Of a stretch of DNA of 64,000 bases, positions 47,293 through 59,348 are shown piece by piece. Made by a program: the position numbers and the translations under genes. The first letter of the stretch is position 1. Each line of letters starts with the position of its first letter. The notes under the pieces are model-generated. The model saw nothing but the letters and a program-made list of their open reading frames with translations. It made no database searches and had not been told where the DNA came from. Source of the stretch: Protopterus annectens. Its lineage: Eukaryota > Chordata > Ceratodontiformes > Protopteridae. Location of the stretch: positions 227,380,611 through 227,444,610 of the forward strand of contig NC_056740.1 of assembly GCF_019279795.1 (NCBI RefSeq). Direction: 5' to 3'.

Positions 47293-48704
47293 AACAATCA
47301 CAGCAACATGTCTATACTGGCCCTGTGTATGTGCTGTCAGCCACACCTCTGTCAACCTCTGTACATATGGAGTGCATGAAGTGGTGCATATGTGCTGTAC
47401 ACCATAAATAGTGGCATCATATCTGATAACAAGCCAGTGATATATCAGATTGCTACACATGTCATGTACAGTAGGGGTTATATTTCATGACATAAGCTGG
47501 ACATTCTGTGGATGTTTGTACAGTACTGAGGTCTGTGTAGTGATGGTGAATGTCGGCAGTGTATGTATTGTTAATATTTACTTTAGCCTGTGTACAGACT
47601 GTGGTAGATGTCATTGTTCTAGCTCCCCTTCTATCAGATGTTACATGCTGCCCCACTGTATGGTATTGTTTTGCCGTACATGTTTGTAGGGCCATACACA
47701 CAAACACATGTCCCATACCACAGACAGCCATCAGACCAAACTGTGTAGCAGCCCAGTATATATAGGGTCAGTCTGTGAGTGGCACATATGAGGATGGTGT
47801 AGGACAGATAGTCCATATACTGTAATATTATGCTAGCTTACCATATGTGGCTGTGGTTGTGTTCACATTGGTTGTGGCTGTGCACTATCACACAGGTCTA
47901 TCTTACCTTGTGCTGTGACATGGCTGTTGAGCCTGCTATATATGCAGGCACATGTGCATTCCCCCATACGAGATGTAGGCCAGTGTTGAGCCAGTCTGCC
48001 TATAGCCTGCACAGTGCATTGTTACATGCCTAGCAGCTTAGTGTACTTAACCAGTGGGATGTCATGTGCAGATACATGCCAGATGTACTGCTGCTGGGCC
48101 TCCCTTAAAAGTCATGTATGTCAGACAGAGCAGTGGGATGCTGTACAGATGTATGTCAATATCTAGTTGGTAGTATGTGTCCATGGCACCCCTGTACTAG
48201 CAGTCATTATGTGTCAGGCTAGACAGGAGTGCGTGAATCCAACACCTATGGTGCCAAATGCATACCAGTCGTTATGTGTTATACCCATCTACATGGCTGT
48301 CAACATGCATATTGTCAGGCCTGGTACACATGTTGTGCATTAAGGGATTATGTGTATACCACTGGACTGTACAGGGTGTGTCCGAAGTTCCACATATAGT
48401 GTCCAATATCTCTGCTGCACTCCACAGAGGCATTACATGCTAGCAGCAGTACTTTACAATGATTTCCTTAGGATGTCTGTCAGTAGCCAGTGGCACACAT
48501 GTAATAAGCAGATGTCACCTTCCACACACACCATGTCTGTGAAGACAATCCCAATGACAGTAGCAACAGTCTAGCAATATACCTGCTATACATACCTGAC
48601 ATCCCCTTTCTATACAACATTGGGACTATAGGGGCTGGGGTAGAGCTACACTCCATGTCCAGGACATATGGTGTAAATATATGCACATATACTTATCCAG
48701 ATAG
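47293..48704. other. No recognisable feature
   Basis: TG/CA-rich, without coding motif or repeat boundary that I can support. Confidence 0.4.

Positions 48705-48743
<39 letters not shown>
48705..48743. repeat. (TA)n microsatellite
   Basis: About 38 bp of TA. Confidence 0.93.
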
Positions 48744-48747
<4 letters not shown>

Positions 48748-48774
48748 TACACATGTGTACTACTTCCAATTATC

Positions 48775-49011
48775 ATTGTCATGGCAACAACCCACTACAA
48801 ATCCCTACAGCATGTGGGCGTGGTCCCTTTACATTTCCTGTGTGATGGACATCCTTCCTGTGTGTGGGCATCAGTGTTACAGACAGCAGGTAGCAATACC
48901 TCTTACAGGAGAACCTGCACACTCAGAGTGGCCACATATTTTAGGAGGATCAGGAACTACAGGCAGACTGTGAGTAGAGTTGTGTTATGCTTTGCATAGT
49001 ACTGGTGTTAC

Positions 49012-49091
<80 letters not shown>

Positions 49092-50165
49092 CATACTAGT
49101 GTACCTTGGAATGCAGTCTGTCTGCATAGCTCACTATTGTGGGCCTATCCTCTTGCTGGACAGAGGTATGCCTATCATGTGTTGTCCATCCACCACACAG
49201 GTCCTATGTCAGATATTACACTGACAGTGTGTGTGATGCATGCTATTAGTACATGGCTCCATCCATTTCTATTTCTAACCTCAATTCTCTGACTAAGGGT
49301 ATGTTGCAGACCATCCTGTAACACCAGCACCTTGCTTAGTGTATGGCAACAGTGTTCCACATATATGCCTGTGTTCCAGCCTCTGTCGCCCATCTACATA
49401 CCAAGCTTTACGAATATGTGATGTTGTTGGGGGTTGTTCTGTAGTGAGCTGTGAGTATATCACACTACCATTGCTGCCATTAGTCCACTGCTGTTTTATC
49501 TCCCACACATACAGTGGGGCTAGGGCCATATATGTGTGGACGTCACCTACACATCACATGTGTGCCCTTATGCACTGCAGAGGCCAGTGTATGTAACAGT
49601 GGCATATGGGCCTGTATTATTGAGTCTAGGTGGGGAGCACCATAAATGACCTAGGCTGTTACAAACTGTGGGGGTATCAGGGGTAAGCTGCACAAGGTAT
49701 CTGGATGTACAGTACCGTATACTTCACTTATATTCACATTACTTACATGAATTGGGGTACTGCAAGCCTACTGCCTCCTGCCATACAGACTGTTCTGTTT
49801 GTTATGCCTTGTTATGTACCGGTTACAACCCTATGGAGTTTGTACAGAGTGTAGATAGAGGCTGCAGAACTACACACCTGCAGTACATACTGTTGATTGT
49901 GTGGTATCCTGTGGCTCAGTCTGTCTTCACTATTGTACATTAGGAAGTGCTTGGCCTGGACAGCACAGTTGTGAACCTTTCCAGCATACTGTATTAGTGT
50001 AACTGTTTCACAGTTGCAGTACTCTGTTTATATTGTTGTCAGTATCTGTATAGCAATATGACATGGAATATAGAACTGTTATAGTACACAATTAAGGGAT
50101 TCCCATTTCTGTAAACCTGTGTGTGGTGTCTTTCCTATGACCTGCCCGTGGGTATATGTTGCAGG
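48775..50165 (+). repeat. Duplicated non-coding module, copy A
   Basis: Long direct similarity to 60575-61760. Shared blocks in order include TGTGTGGGCATCAGTGTTAC (one base different there), AGCAGGTAGCAATACCTCTT, GTCTGTCTGCAT, CACCACACAGGT, TACATGGCTCCATCCATTT, ATCCTGTAACACCAGCA, TTGATTGT and CCTGTGTGTGGTGTC. It contains a TG microsatellite at 49014-49089 that copy B lacks. No reading frame is shared by both copies, so it is probably non-coding or regulatory. Confidence 0.8.
49014..49089. repeat. (TG)n microsatellite
   Basis: About 75 bp of pure TG inside module copy A. Confidence 0.97.
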
Positions 50166-50304
50166 CAATGATTGACAGTAGGGGTGGCCCATACAGTGTC
50201 CAGTTGTTCAGGTGTTAACTGTAGGCATAGTGGCTGTTCCATATTGTGTGCACCTTCTACATATGTATCTTACTGTACAAATATCTGTGTGTATGTGTAG
50301 TCAC

Positions 50305-50305
<1 letters not shown>

Positions 50306-50359
<54 letters not shown>
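50306..50359. repeat. (TA)n microsatellite
   Basis: About 52 bp of TA, in the position corresponding to the TA tract at 61936-62024 downstream of module copy B. Confidence 0.95.
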
Positions 50360-50360
<1 letters not shown>

Positions 50361-50588
50361 GTATCTGCATATCTGTGTCTGTGCGTCTGTATCCTGGGGA
50401 TGTTGATAGCTTCCACATATTACATGTCCTGTGGGAGGCAGACTGTACTTGGTAGTGTTTTGAAGGGCACATATCTTTGGCTGTGGAGGGGTTGCCTATT
50501 CGTACAAGACGTATAGTGTGTGGGGCCTCTCAACCCCATTAATGGTGCATGTGGACATATTTGTATTTGTTAATCTGCAATTGCTATC

Positions 50589-50591
<3 letters not shown>

Positions 50592-50634
<43 letters not shown>
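50592..50634. repeat. (TA)n microsatellite adjoining an RTE tail
   Basis: A TA run directly followed by the TTC-repeat tail of the RTE fragment. Confidence 0.93.
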
Positions 50635-50638
<4 letters not shown>

Positions 50639-51158
50639 TTCTTCTTCTTCTTCTTCTTTCAGCTGCTCCTGTTAGGGGTTGCCACAGCAGGTCAACTGTT
50701 TCCATTTCTTCCTGTCCTCTGCATCTTGCTCTGTCACACCAGCCACCTGCATGTCCTCTCTCACCACATCCATAAACCTTATCTTAGGCCTCTCTCTTTT
50801 CCTGTTACCTAGCAGCTTCATCCTTAGCATCTTTTCACAATATACTCTGCATCCCTCCTCAGCACATGTCCAAACCAACATAATCTTGCCTCTCTGGCTT
50901 TGTCTCCAAACCTTCCAACCTGGGCTGACCCTCTAATATACTTATATCCTAATCCTGTCCATCCTCGTTACAACCAGTGCAAATCTTAACATCTTCAACT
51001 CTGCCACATCAAGCTCTGACTCCTGCCTTTTTGTCAGTGCCACTGTCTCCAACCCATATAACATAGCTGGTCTCACTACCCTCTTGTAGACCTTTCCTTT
51101 CACTCTTACTGGTACTCTTCTCCACCCACTCCATCCTGCCTGTACTCTCTTCTTCACC
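50639..51158 (-). mobile_element. RTE LINE 3' fragment
   Basis: Minus-strand sequence closely matching the 3' ~520 bp of the 29.8-kb RTE. It encodes the C-terminal GNRKRERPKIRFMDVVREDM and RKKWKQLTCCGNP region and an SKSERKGLQEG-type frame. The 3' end has about six TTC units on the plus strand (a GAA tail on the element strand). Homology stops near 51158. It is strongly 5'-truncated and has frame breaks. It splits the duplicated domain and is absent from the corresponding place in copy B. Confidence 0.9.
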
Positions 51159-51334
51159 GCTAACATATATATAACTATGTCCGTATATACCTACATAGAT
51201 ATATATCTGTGTACACATAAGTTATGTGCTGTGTATATGTAGACATATATGTGTCAACACATATATGTGTCGATTTAGGCATATGCATGTATATATGTGC
51301 ATATATAGTGATATATATGTATATAGAGTTAGTA

Positions 51335-51336
<2 letters not shown>

Positions 51337-51405
<69 letters not shown>
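51337..51405. repeat. (TA)n microsatellite
   Basis: About 65 bp of TA. Confidence 0.95.
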
Positions 51406-51406
<1 letters not shown>

Positions 51407-51454
51407 TAGATATGTTGTATCTGTTTAGGTTTTAATATAGTTACACACACAGAC

Positions 51455-52040
51455 ATCTAGATGTTGGTAAACATTCTCTGTACTGTTGCATGACAGGACT
51501 AGATGATATGTTTCTAAAAACATTCAATTTCTGTGTATCTGTCATGGCTTAGTGGTACATCATTTTGTCTAGGGTGTGCAGGGTCCTTGGTTTGAGCCTT
51601 GTAAGGGCTGCTTATTTTGTTGCTGGGCAGAACACAGCCCGTTGGATATAGAGTGATTAAGGCACTTTAAAGCAGTTGTAAGCAGGTTTACGTGGGTTTG
51701 CGTGGAGCTAAGCATTGCCTACACAGGTCAAGCAATTTAGAAGCTGAGTGTATAAAAACGTAACCGGAGGTTAGCAGTGCTTACCATCCCACAAACCCAC
51801 GCAAACCCACTTACAACTGCTTTAAAGTGCCTTAATCACTCTGTATCCAATGGGCTGTGTTCTGCCCAGCAACAAAATAAACAGCTTCTGCAAGGCTTGA
51901 AACCAGGACCCTGCACACCATACAAAAAGTGATTTACCACTAAGCCATGGCAGATATGCCTAATCATGATGTTTTCACATACATATCATCCAGCCCAGGT
52001 ACTCAACATTACAGGGAATGTATTCCACCATGTAGATGTA
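51455..52040. repeat. Long inverted repeat with tRNA-like Pol III boxes in each arm
   Basis: Left arm 51455-51745 and right arm about 51755-52040 are inverted copies with good identity (shared blocks GGATGATATG-like, ATGGCTTAGTGGTA, GTGCAGGGTCCT, TTATTTTGTTGCTGGGCAGA, GATTAAGGCACTTTAAAGCA). Each arm contains TGGCTTAGTGGTA (a perfect Pol III A box). About 45 bp later GGTTTGAGCC or GGTTTCAAGCC follows, an imperfect B box. The element is thus two head-out tRNA-like SINE units, or a foldback element built on a tRNA-like sequence. A third, decayed copy lies at 62370-62815. Confidence 0.85.
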
Positions 52041-52042
52041 TT

Positions 52043-52045
<3 letters not shown>

Positions 52046-52107
<62 letters not shown>

Positions 52108-52156
52108 TCATATTTAAATAGATATAACATATCTATATATCTAGATATAGCTATAG

Positions 52157-52224
<68 letters not shown>

Positions 52225-52255
52225 ATATATATATATATATATATATATATGCCAA
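52046..52255. repeat. (TG)n/(TA)n microsatellite block
   Basis: Short TG then TA, an interrupted ATCTATAT stretch, and about 100 bp of TA. Confidence 0.95.
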
Positions 52256-52353
52256 TATATACATATATACATAGATACGCATACATCTATAGATATATAT
52301 GTATACATCCATATGTCCACATATATACAGCACTAAAAATGCATACATGTAAG

Positions 52354-52828
52354 CATATATATGGTTCACCTTTCAAAGAGAGAAATTCTTATCTCCGAAA
52401 GCTGGAAGGCTGAAAGTATGTTTTCAACATTGCACAGTCTTGCAATTAATGCATCGAATGTGCAATGAGCGAATGTCACTATGCATTAGCTCATTGCAGA
52501 TTCGTCAATTTGGGTGCGGATGGCACTATAGTGGGGATGGGGAATATTTGCCTATCCCCACTGTAGTGCAAACTTGGAGTTAGTATATCACAGTAGGGGA
52601 GTTGTGGAGGGCCCAGCCCCACCAGATGGGGGGTTCAGGGAGGTGCTTTCCCCCCTGCATTACGATATGTATTCCGACTTGCAGTTCGAGAATCAGTGAA
52701 GCTGCCTTATGATTTTCTGTGTTTTGAACTGTGGTGCAATTAGAAATGATAGATTGGTCCTTTTGGTTTTCAGAAAGGGCCTTTTGAAGAAATGAGTGTC
52801 TCCCTTTCAAAGGTAAACACATATATAT
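52354..52828. mobile_element. Multi-hairpin MITE with 9-bp direct repeats
   Basis: The element is 52363-52819 with ends GGTTCACCTTTCAAAGAGAGA and (inverted) TGTTTACCTTTGAAAGGGAGA. CATATATAT flanks both sides (52354-52362, 52820-52828), though in a TA-rich context. Two hairpins lie inside: 52455-52504 and 52523-52569 (GCACTATAGTGGGGAT with ATCCCCACTGTAGTGC). It shares CTTGGAGTT-GTATAT and a following G-rich then TCCCCCCTGC block with the MITE at 7166-7497, so the two are relatives. Confidence 0.78.
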
Positions 52829-53179
52829 CTATATAGGTATATATGGACATACATCTGTAGATGAAACTGGGAACATAACCACAACATATATGTCCACATG
52901 CACCATTGATGGGTTTGAGAGACCCAAAAACATACATCTGGCACGTACAGGTATTCCCCCCCACAGCCAAATATGTCTGGCCGGCAATACACTACCAACC
53001 ATAGCAGATCCCATAACCAGGACCCTATACAACAAGAGCAGTACATGCTAAAAGAACTCCATCCCACCTGTAGGATATCACGCTGGTATTAATAACATAT
53101 CATGCAGTACAGTCAAGTGAAGTGTCATGCTTGGGTAAACCACCTGGGTAGGCGCAATACATAGCTGGGATCCCTCATA

Positions 53180-53480
53180 CAATCCAGTAGGCCTATACCT
53201 GACAATGGATTCACCAATGTTGGCAAGGACGACCACAAATCCACCATGTCAACTGGGAACTACCACCCAGTAGCCTGATGACCCTGGTCTGCAGGGACAT
53301 GGAACATATCAATAATGAACCCATGGCCAATACCACTGGTAATCTTAACACACGGGACCCTGCCAATGTTGGACTTGTCAAAGGCAGAGAATACAACCTG
53401 AACCTGGTATACCTCCTTGACGCAATCATGACAGGTGTAGCTGAGGGTTAGGAGGTGCACAATGCCTATGTAGATCATAG
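53180..53480 (+). pseudogene. CR1-like LINE RT fragment
   Basis: Plus-strand translation gives TGNYHPVA then CRDMEHI (the NYRPVSLTS...KxME-I block). NVGLVKGREYNLNLVYLLDAIM and VHNAYVDHSRLLYTIPHV follow, matching the GF-xGRS-xxNL...YLDFxKAFDTVPH motif A region. It has stops and breaks off on both sides. The minus-strand open frame over it (53625-53260) is its shadow. Confidence 0.65.
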
Positions 53481-54609
53481 CAGGCTTTTGTACACCATTC
53501 CACATGTGGGAATGTGTGTAGATGTTAAGGGATCTACCTCCGTTCACAGAATATGTTTCCATCAGGACTGCTTGACAAATGCCAACATTCCACAGGTGCC
53601 ATCCTGTGGACATACAGTCCTTCACAGGTCATAGATGTGTTAATGCCCTCCTCCACACTGTAGAGGTGTGCAGCACTAATGGGGTTGCTAATACTCACTG
53701 GGTGTGGCTGTTGTGGACACATCCGCCATCATTGCAGTTACTGTTGCATCTATCCCCCCACATAGCTGTCTGTAATACTGTACAGTGTATGTAATCAGGT
53801 TGTTAGTTGTTGTTTACACCATTCACAGTAGTTGAGCACCTCACACCCTCCTAAGGGTAGGGCTATGCCACCGGCATTGGCACACTCATGTTACTGAGGT
53901 AAGGATCGCAGTAGAGTGGGGAAAGGGACATACACCCTGCTGTTAGCATGTTCAATGTCATCCACATTGCAGACTGCATATATAGCAATGTGTGGTTGTG
54001 CCTATCCTGTCTTGGTGGGATTACATGGGTAACAGATGTGTTATCTGCACAGGAACATACCTCCATGTGTACAGTCTTGTACTTGTACTGCATCCAAACC
54101 AAAGGCTCTGCATGTTGTACCCATCCATGTCATGTGTACCACCCACTACACTTACTGGTGTCCACTGTAGAAGGCCTGCTGACACCACTACACCATTCAG
54201 CCATGTGGCACATGGACAAACACAACACAATCAGAATAGATAATGGTGACAACAATACAACATTGTTAATTACAGCTATGATGTATCATGGCTGCACAGC
54301 TACACCTTCCAAAATACTAGCATTTCAGTTTACTGCTGACAGCATGCTACACATCATTCCATTGCTACACTCTTGTACAGTCACCCTGTGCATCAGCACC
54401 ATGTTAGCCTGTCCCTGCATCGATGTTACAGATGTCAGGAAGTGGCACAGGTATCATCATATGCACAGGGTGTGTTGTTGGTTTGCCAGGGGCCTAGGCT
54501 GAGCCTTACAATTGACAACATGTGTGTGTGTGTAAGGGGGCTGAATACCGTTATGGGCCAATGGTGATGTTGTGTGTGCAGGTATGTGGTTGCCCTAGGT
54601 TTGTTGTTT
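53481..54609. other. No recognisable feature
   Basis: A plus-strand frame of 184 codons (53948-54502) has no identifiable motif and a Cys/His-rich composition expected from TGT/CAC-rich DNA. I do not call it a gene. Confidence 0.4.
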
Positions 54610-55640
54610 ATGTGTGTGTGTCTGCATGCACACAGTTCCACCATGTGACTGCCTTATACAGGGATTTGTGAGATAGCTGCAGACTGTACCTGGCAGGGTT
54701 TGCACTTCGCCATCTCCAGCCATGGACACGGGACCTGTGCCTGGCAGGGGTGCTACAGGCAGTATCAGGTACAAAGCCAGATCGAGTACTGTCTCCTGAG
54801 TTTGACAGACGTCCACTGGATCCAGGTCCCTCCTGGGACTGGCCAGGGCCATCTGCACGTGGTCTGCTATGACAGTCTGTGGACAGCACCCCACCCCAAA
54901 GTGCTTGGCCTGGTACTGCCACTACGGGAGCGGCTGTGACTGGTGGGATGTCCATGGTGGCCTCCAGCTGCTGGTGTTGCTGGCATACATCCACGTGGCC
55001 ATCGCAACCATCTCACCCTGTCCTGAAGCATGGACATGACATTGTGGATGAGATCCAATGTCTCACCCCACCGTCTATCCATGACCTTGGTGTAATTACA
55101 AATGGCACCTGCTAGGGCACGGATGCTGTCAGTTACAGAGGTGTAATGAGCCCTCTGTCTGGTGTAAAGTTCCATTCATGCATGTGCCTCCACGACAGCC
55201 TGGAACATGCGTGTAGTTGATATAGATGTGGCACGTCTGCCAGGGGCATGATGATCAACAGTGCTCCGACGAGCACCCCTGAACATCTGCCTATGTGATA
55301 CCCCTCCAGACATCTGGCTATGGCTGCTGTGTCCTGACACACTTGCCATAGATATCATGCTGACCTGACCAATGTCGACCATAGACTTTCCCTCAGCTAA
55401 GGCCAACGGTGATAAGGTATGTAGAGGCAGTGTGACTGTGTGCGTGAATGGGGTGGATACTTGTGCGTTGTCAGTTGGTGGCCCAACAGTATCCCCTGAC
55501 GACCCTGCCTGTGCCTCAACATACCTATCCTCATGGTCACAGTCTGTATCAGTGACGTCAGATTCCCTGCAGGAGGGACCCAGTCCCACCTCACCACCTG
55601 TGAGGGGAAAACTGGGAACAGACTGTAAGACCTGTACATC
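54610..55640 (-). pseudogene. Probable C-terminal exon region of the Myb/SANT-like Harbinger partner
   Basis: Minus-strand frames from 55640 downward encode a Ser/Thr-rich acidic stretch (GSSGDTVGPPTDN-type). A segment near 55175-55040 follows with helical, coiled-coil-like spacing (VTDSIRALAGAICNYTKVMDRRW then ETLDLIHNVMSMLQDRV). Then come Pro/Arg/Ser-rich tails. Such a low-complexity middle with a C-terminal helix is typical of Myb-like Harbinger ORF2 and related proteins. Linking it to the SANT-like exon at 57.3-57.7 kb rests on shared strand, order and spacing, with an inserted CR1 end between. Frames change near 55175, so it is broken or spliced. Confidence 0.4.
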
Positions 55641-55653
55641 ACCACTGAACAGT

Positions 55654-55654
<1 letters not shown>

Positions 55655-55711
<57 letters not shown>

Positions 55712-55734
55712 ACACACACACACCCACACACACA

Positions 55735-55767
<33 letters not shown>
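55655..55767. repeat. (CA)n microsatellite
   Basis: About 110 bp of CA with a few CC interruptions. Confidence 0.96.
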
Positions 55768-55769
<2 letters not shown>

Positions 55770-56404
55770 GTGCAGACATGGCCAAACACACATACATACA
55801 CACATGCACTCGACATACATGGCAACCATGATACTCCACCAGACAGCACCTACAAACAGCTCCAGCACCCCCATAACACACACAATAGCAGGTGATGGTG
55901 CAGTACAGAATCACACACAAACCTGTAATTACACACATGTCAGCATGCAGGACATGTGGTGCTCAACAGCATGCAGTGCAACTGTAGTCAATCCCCATTA
56001 CCAACATTATACATGGCTGTGATGTATGGCTTGTGTTAGTAGGTGATGGCCCTCCCCCTGGAACACACTGCACCCATGTCCTCAGCATTGCTGTGCATCT
56101 GTTAAGCACCCTGGCATGTACTGTGCAGCATACCTCACAGGTGTACACATCATTGCAGGATGTGTATCTGTGTGTCAGTTGTGTTTCCGCTGCTGCTCAC
56201 AGCCTCTGTGTATTTCTGGATTACATGTGGACACGTATTTAGTGAATGCCTGATGTGTATTCATAGATGTCATCATCAGTGGTGCATGTATGAGTTATAG
56301 ACTACCATTAGACCGACCATAGACACAATGTACTGTACCTATGGTGAGTGTAGTGAACATTATTGACCATTATTGAGCCCTGGCTGATGTTGCCTGTGGT
56401 ACAC

Positions 56405-56760
56405 ATATGATCATAGGTGAGTACTGGTCTATTGGTCCTAGGGCCTACATAAGCCTAGCCACAGGGGTTCACAGCCATGCACCACCCAATAAAGTTATTA
56501 CCCTGTGCCCTGTCAGGCTGTGGCACAGACATACTACCCAGGGTGAATTCCACATTTCCTATCCAGTTATCAATTGTTTTTGTAATGAGGGCCAATGAGT
56601 AGCATTGCCTGACATGAATGGGTAGTCCATTCCAGAGTGTGAGGATTCCCCAGGACAGGGCCCTATCCCTCCAGTATGTTCTGTGTAATGTGCTGATGAG
56701 GTTTAGGACCCTGGAGCGTGTGTTTGCAGAGAGAGTGGGATTTCTTTATATGTAGCATGT
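56405..56760 (-). mobile_element. CR1-like LINE 3' end
   Basis: On the minus strand the sequence encodes WRDRALSWGILTLWNGLPIHV and a following TIDNWIG, the FSxRVVxLWNxLP...LDxWL C-terminus of CR1-type LINEs. A 3' UTR follows with GGCTAGGCTTATGTAGGCCC and a CTATGATCATATG end. The same 3' block occurs at 11135-11210. Confidence 0.8.
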
Positions 56761-57299
56761 TCAACTGCTCTGTGTATGACATAGCTGTGTATGTTAGGCA
56801 AATGTCAGCTGTGCCTGGGCAATGTGCACTGAAGTGTAGCTACAGTTGTCTGAGATGGTGTGTGTATTGCATGTGTTTGAGGTTGGTAATCCCATTAGTG
56901 AGGTGTGTGCTGTGTCAGTGAACATGTACAGCATGCATTATGGGTAGGTGTGTTAGATGTGTACATGGCCTACACCTTAGCTATGACATGCACAGTGAAT
57001 TGCCAAGCATGACCTTAAACCATACTCACCGGCATTTGGCCACTGCCTTGTTGGTGTCCCAGAGGTACCTACATTGAGATGAGATAGAATTGATGTCAGT
57101 GGCCACAGCTGTGGCATTGCTACAGGATGGCTGCAATATTACTGTAAAACAACAGCTGAAGTCCACAGTACTACAGATTATGCATAACTGCTTATCAGTA
57201 CTACACAGCAACAGACTCCACATCTCACATATCCATGATCTACCTGTACAGATGCATACACAACAGTGGTCTACTGATATACCCTGGAACCTTACCTGC

Positions 57300-57705
57300 A
57301 TGCTCCATGTCTGGTGTGTGTGTAGCACCCACCTCCATGACTGTATATGTCTGTAGCTCTTGTGGGTGGGCAGTTTCTACTAGGCTCATGAGCAGCTCCT
57401 CCACTCTAGTGATGGGGGATGGATGTTATGGCCCCCCCATTGTAAGGTGGTCACCCCACATGGCAGCTGCACGGCGACGTACATGGCTGAGCAGGTCACT
57501 GCAATGATGGCAGACCTGTTCATATGTATGGCTGTGCATCCCCACCTCATTCACCCTGTGGCCCACATCATTCCACATGGCTGTTTGCTCATGCTGGTCC
57601 TGGCTTGTCCATGAGAACAGCAGTTGGTAGTTCTGGATGATGCTGGTGAGTATTATGTCATCATCAGTGGTGCTGTAGATGGGATTCCTCAGGTGCGCCA
57701 TACTC
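57300..57705 (-). pseudogene. Myb/SANT-like DNA-binding protein of Harbinger type
   Basis: From Met near 57700 the minus strand encodes DDIILTSIIQNYQLLFSW...MWNDVGHRVNEV...TYEQVCHHCSDLLSHVRRRAAAM. This matches the trihelix Myb/SANT pattern of Harbinger ORF1 and NAIF1-like proteins: F/L-x6-I-x2-Y-x-LF, then W-x-I/V-x3-VN, then the third helix with V-x2-R-x2-DL-x3-V+++A. A C7/G7 run at 57424-57431 breaks the frame. After it the next frame continues with ITRVEELLMSLVE, like the LTPxEELVLSL segment that follows the domain in this family. It would bind the element ends and help import the transposase. The sequence is diverged, so function is unlikely. Confidence 0.65.
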
Positions 57706-58833
57706 CCTGAAAGACATAAAGATGGAAATATGTCTGAGCAACTCATATGGCACGTTTACCATAATACAATACACATATCAGTCTCCAGCCAGCATATCAG
57801 CTCCAACTTAATGTTCACACAACGCAAGTGTTATGTCTCCGATATATGTACCATTGGGGCATATATTGGATTGTACAACAATTTCTGCTATGTGTTTATA
57901 GACATGCTCCCTGTGGGGACACTAGAGTTGCTGGGCTGTTTCAGAGTATTTCACCTGCATGCCATTGTCACTGCCACTATGTTTCCACATATGCATGTGG
58001 TATGCTTGCTATGTGATTGCGACACATCTGCCATTCTGTGTTATTGAGGATATCTATACATGCTGTTGGACATGTTCTGGGATTGTGTGGACTATTACAA
58101 CCCACATATGTTCCATGAAAGTTACACAACAGTATGTGTAGGGGTTATTTGTCAGCAGGAACACTACTCCCACCTAATGTGCACATGTTACCAGTCCACA
58201 TCACATCCATGACCCACCATGGAACCTTATTATCTACTGTTCTGGCACTACCTTCATGTGGAACCACCTCAGTGGATGGTGCCCCCCCATGGAGCACACA
58301 CACACAGACATATGTCTCTCACCCAGTTAGGTCCAGGGTCTTGTGCATATGGAGCTCCACAGAGACATGGTGTATGTGCTACATCACCTGGAGGCATGCA
58401 GTACACATACACAAGGTTCGACATGCATGTTCCTCCTACTCAGACCACAGCTCAGGCACCTTTATGACCATGTAGATGCTGTAGTGACTGTCCAAGGATG
58501 GGCACCATGTTCCCTTTGTTCCCATATGGGGGCTCAATGGCCTCCACATTCCAAATGTAACTACCCATCCATAGTGTTTAACCATCACATGTGTCATATA
58601 CCAGCCCTGTATGCTGTCTTGTTTGTCACCCAACCAAACCTACATACCAATATGTGTCTAATACCCTTCACCAACATATATATCCCACCTTCCCAATCAA
58701 TTGCGATGTGTTCCCAACATCGGTTATACACCACACTCCACACTCCATTTTGCAGCCATGTACTGGTGTGTCAATATGTTGTGTATTGATGTGTGATGTT
58801 CTGTCACACATGTCATGGCAGGGGACATGTATT

Positions 58834-58838
<5 letters not shown>
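57706..58838. other. No recognisable feature
   Basis: TG/CA-rich; open frames lack motifs. It would be the upstream region of the Myb-like gene, but no TATA box stands out. Confidence 0.4.

Positions 58839-58888
<50 letters not shown>
58839..58888. repeat. (TA)n microsatellite, left side of a MITE
   Basis: About 50 bp of TA that continues on the other side of the MITE at 59352. Confidence 0.95.
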
Positions 58889-58891
<3 letters not shown>

Positions 58892-59348
58892 TTTACTTGA
58901 AAACACTGACACGTCAAAACACCGATGACGAGAAGACCGAGACCAGGAGATCGACAACTGAGATGACCGACAGTTTAAAAGCATGAAACTTCACATGCCC
59001 GACAAACCACAATTCCAACAATCAACAAAACAAAACAAATACCTTTTCTGAAAAACACACACACAACACAAGCACACCAAAAATCTTACAAACCTACACT
59101 AAACTTTACATACACAACTATCTATGCACTAACCTTAACTCAAACCCTAAACCTAAGGTCCGTCACTATCGCACACTCACCTAACCCGCACCCTAACCCT
59201 AACTCACTTAACCCGCCCCTAACCCTAAAGTCTGTCACTATCACACACTTACCTTAACATGTCAGTGTTCTTAGCATCGGGCTTTTAAACTGTCGGTCAT
59301 CTCAGTTGTCGATCTTCCGGTTTTGGCATGTCAGTGTTTTCAAGTAGA

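Noticed and set aside
51530..51610. True tRNA gene
   Set aside because: A and B boxes are present but the cloverleaf stems do not close and no anticodon arm is convincing; it is a SINE-like tRNA relic.
53260..53625. 121-codon minus-strand open frame
   Set aside because: It is the antisense shadow of a CR1-like RT fragment on the plus strand.
53948..54502. 184-codon plus-strand open frame
   Set aside because: No family motif; Cys/His richness follows from TGT/CAC-rich DNA; no splice or promoter support.
59180..59235. Interstitial telomere array
   Set aside because: Only two or three CCCTAA units in each run, inside a MITE; not a telomere remnant.
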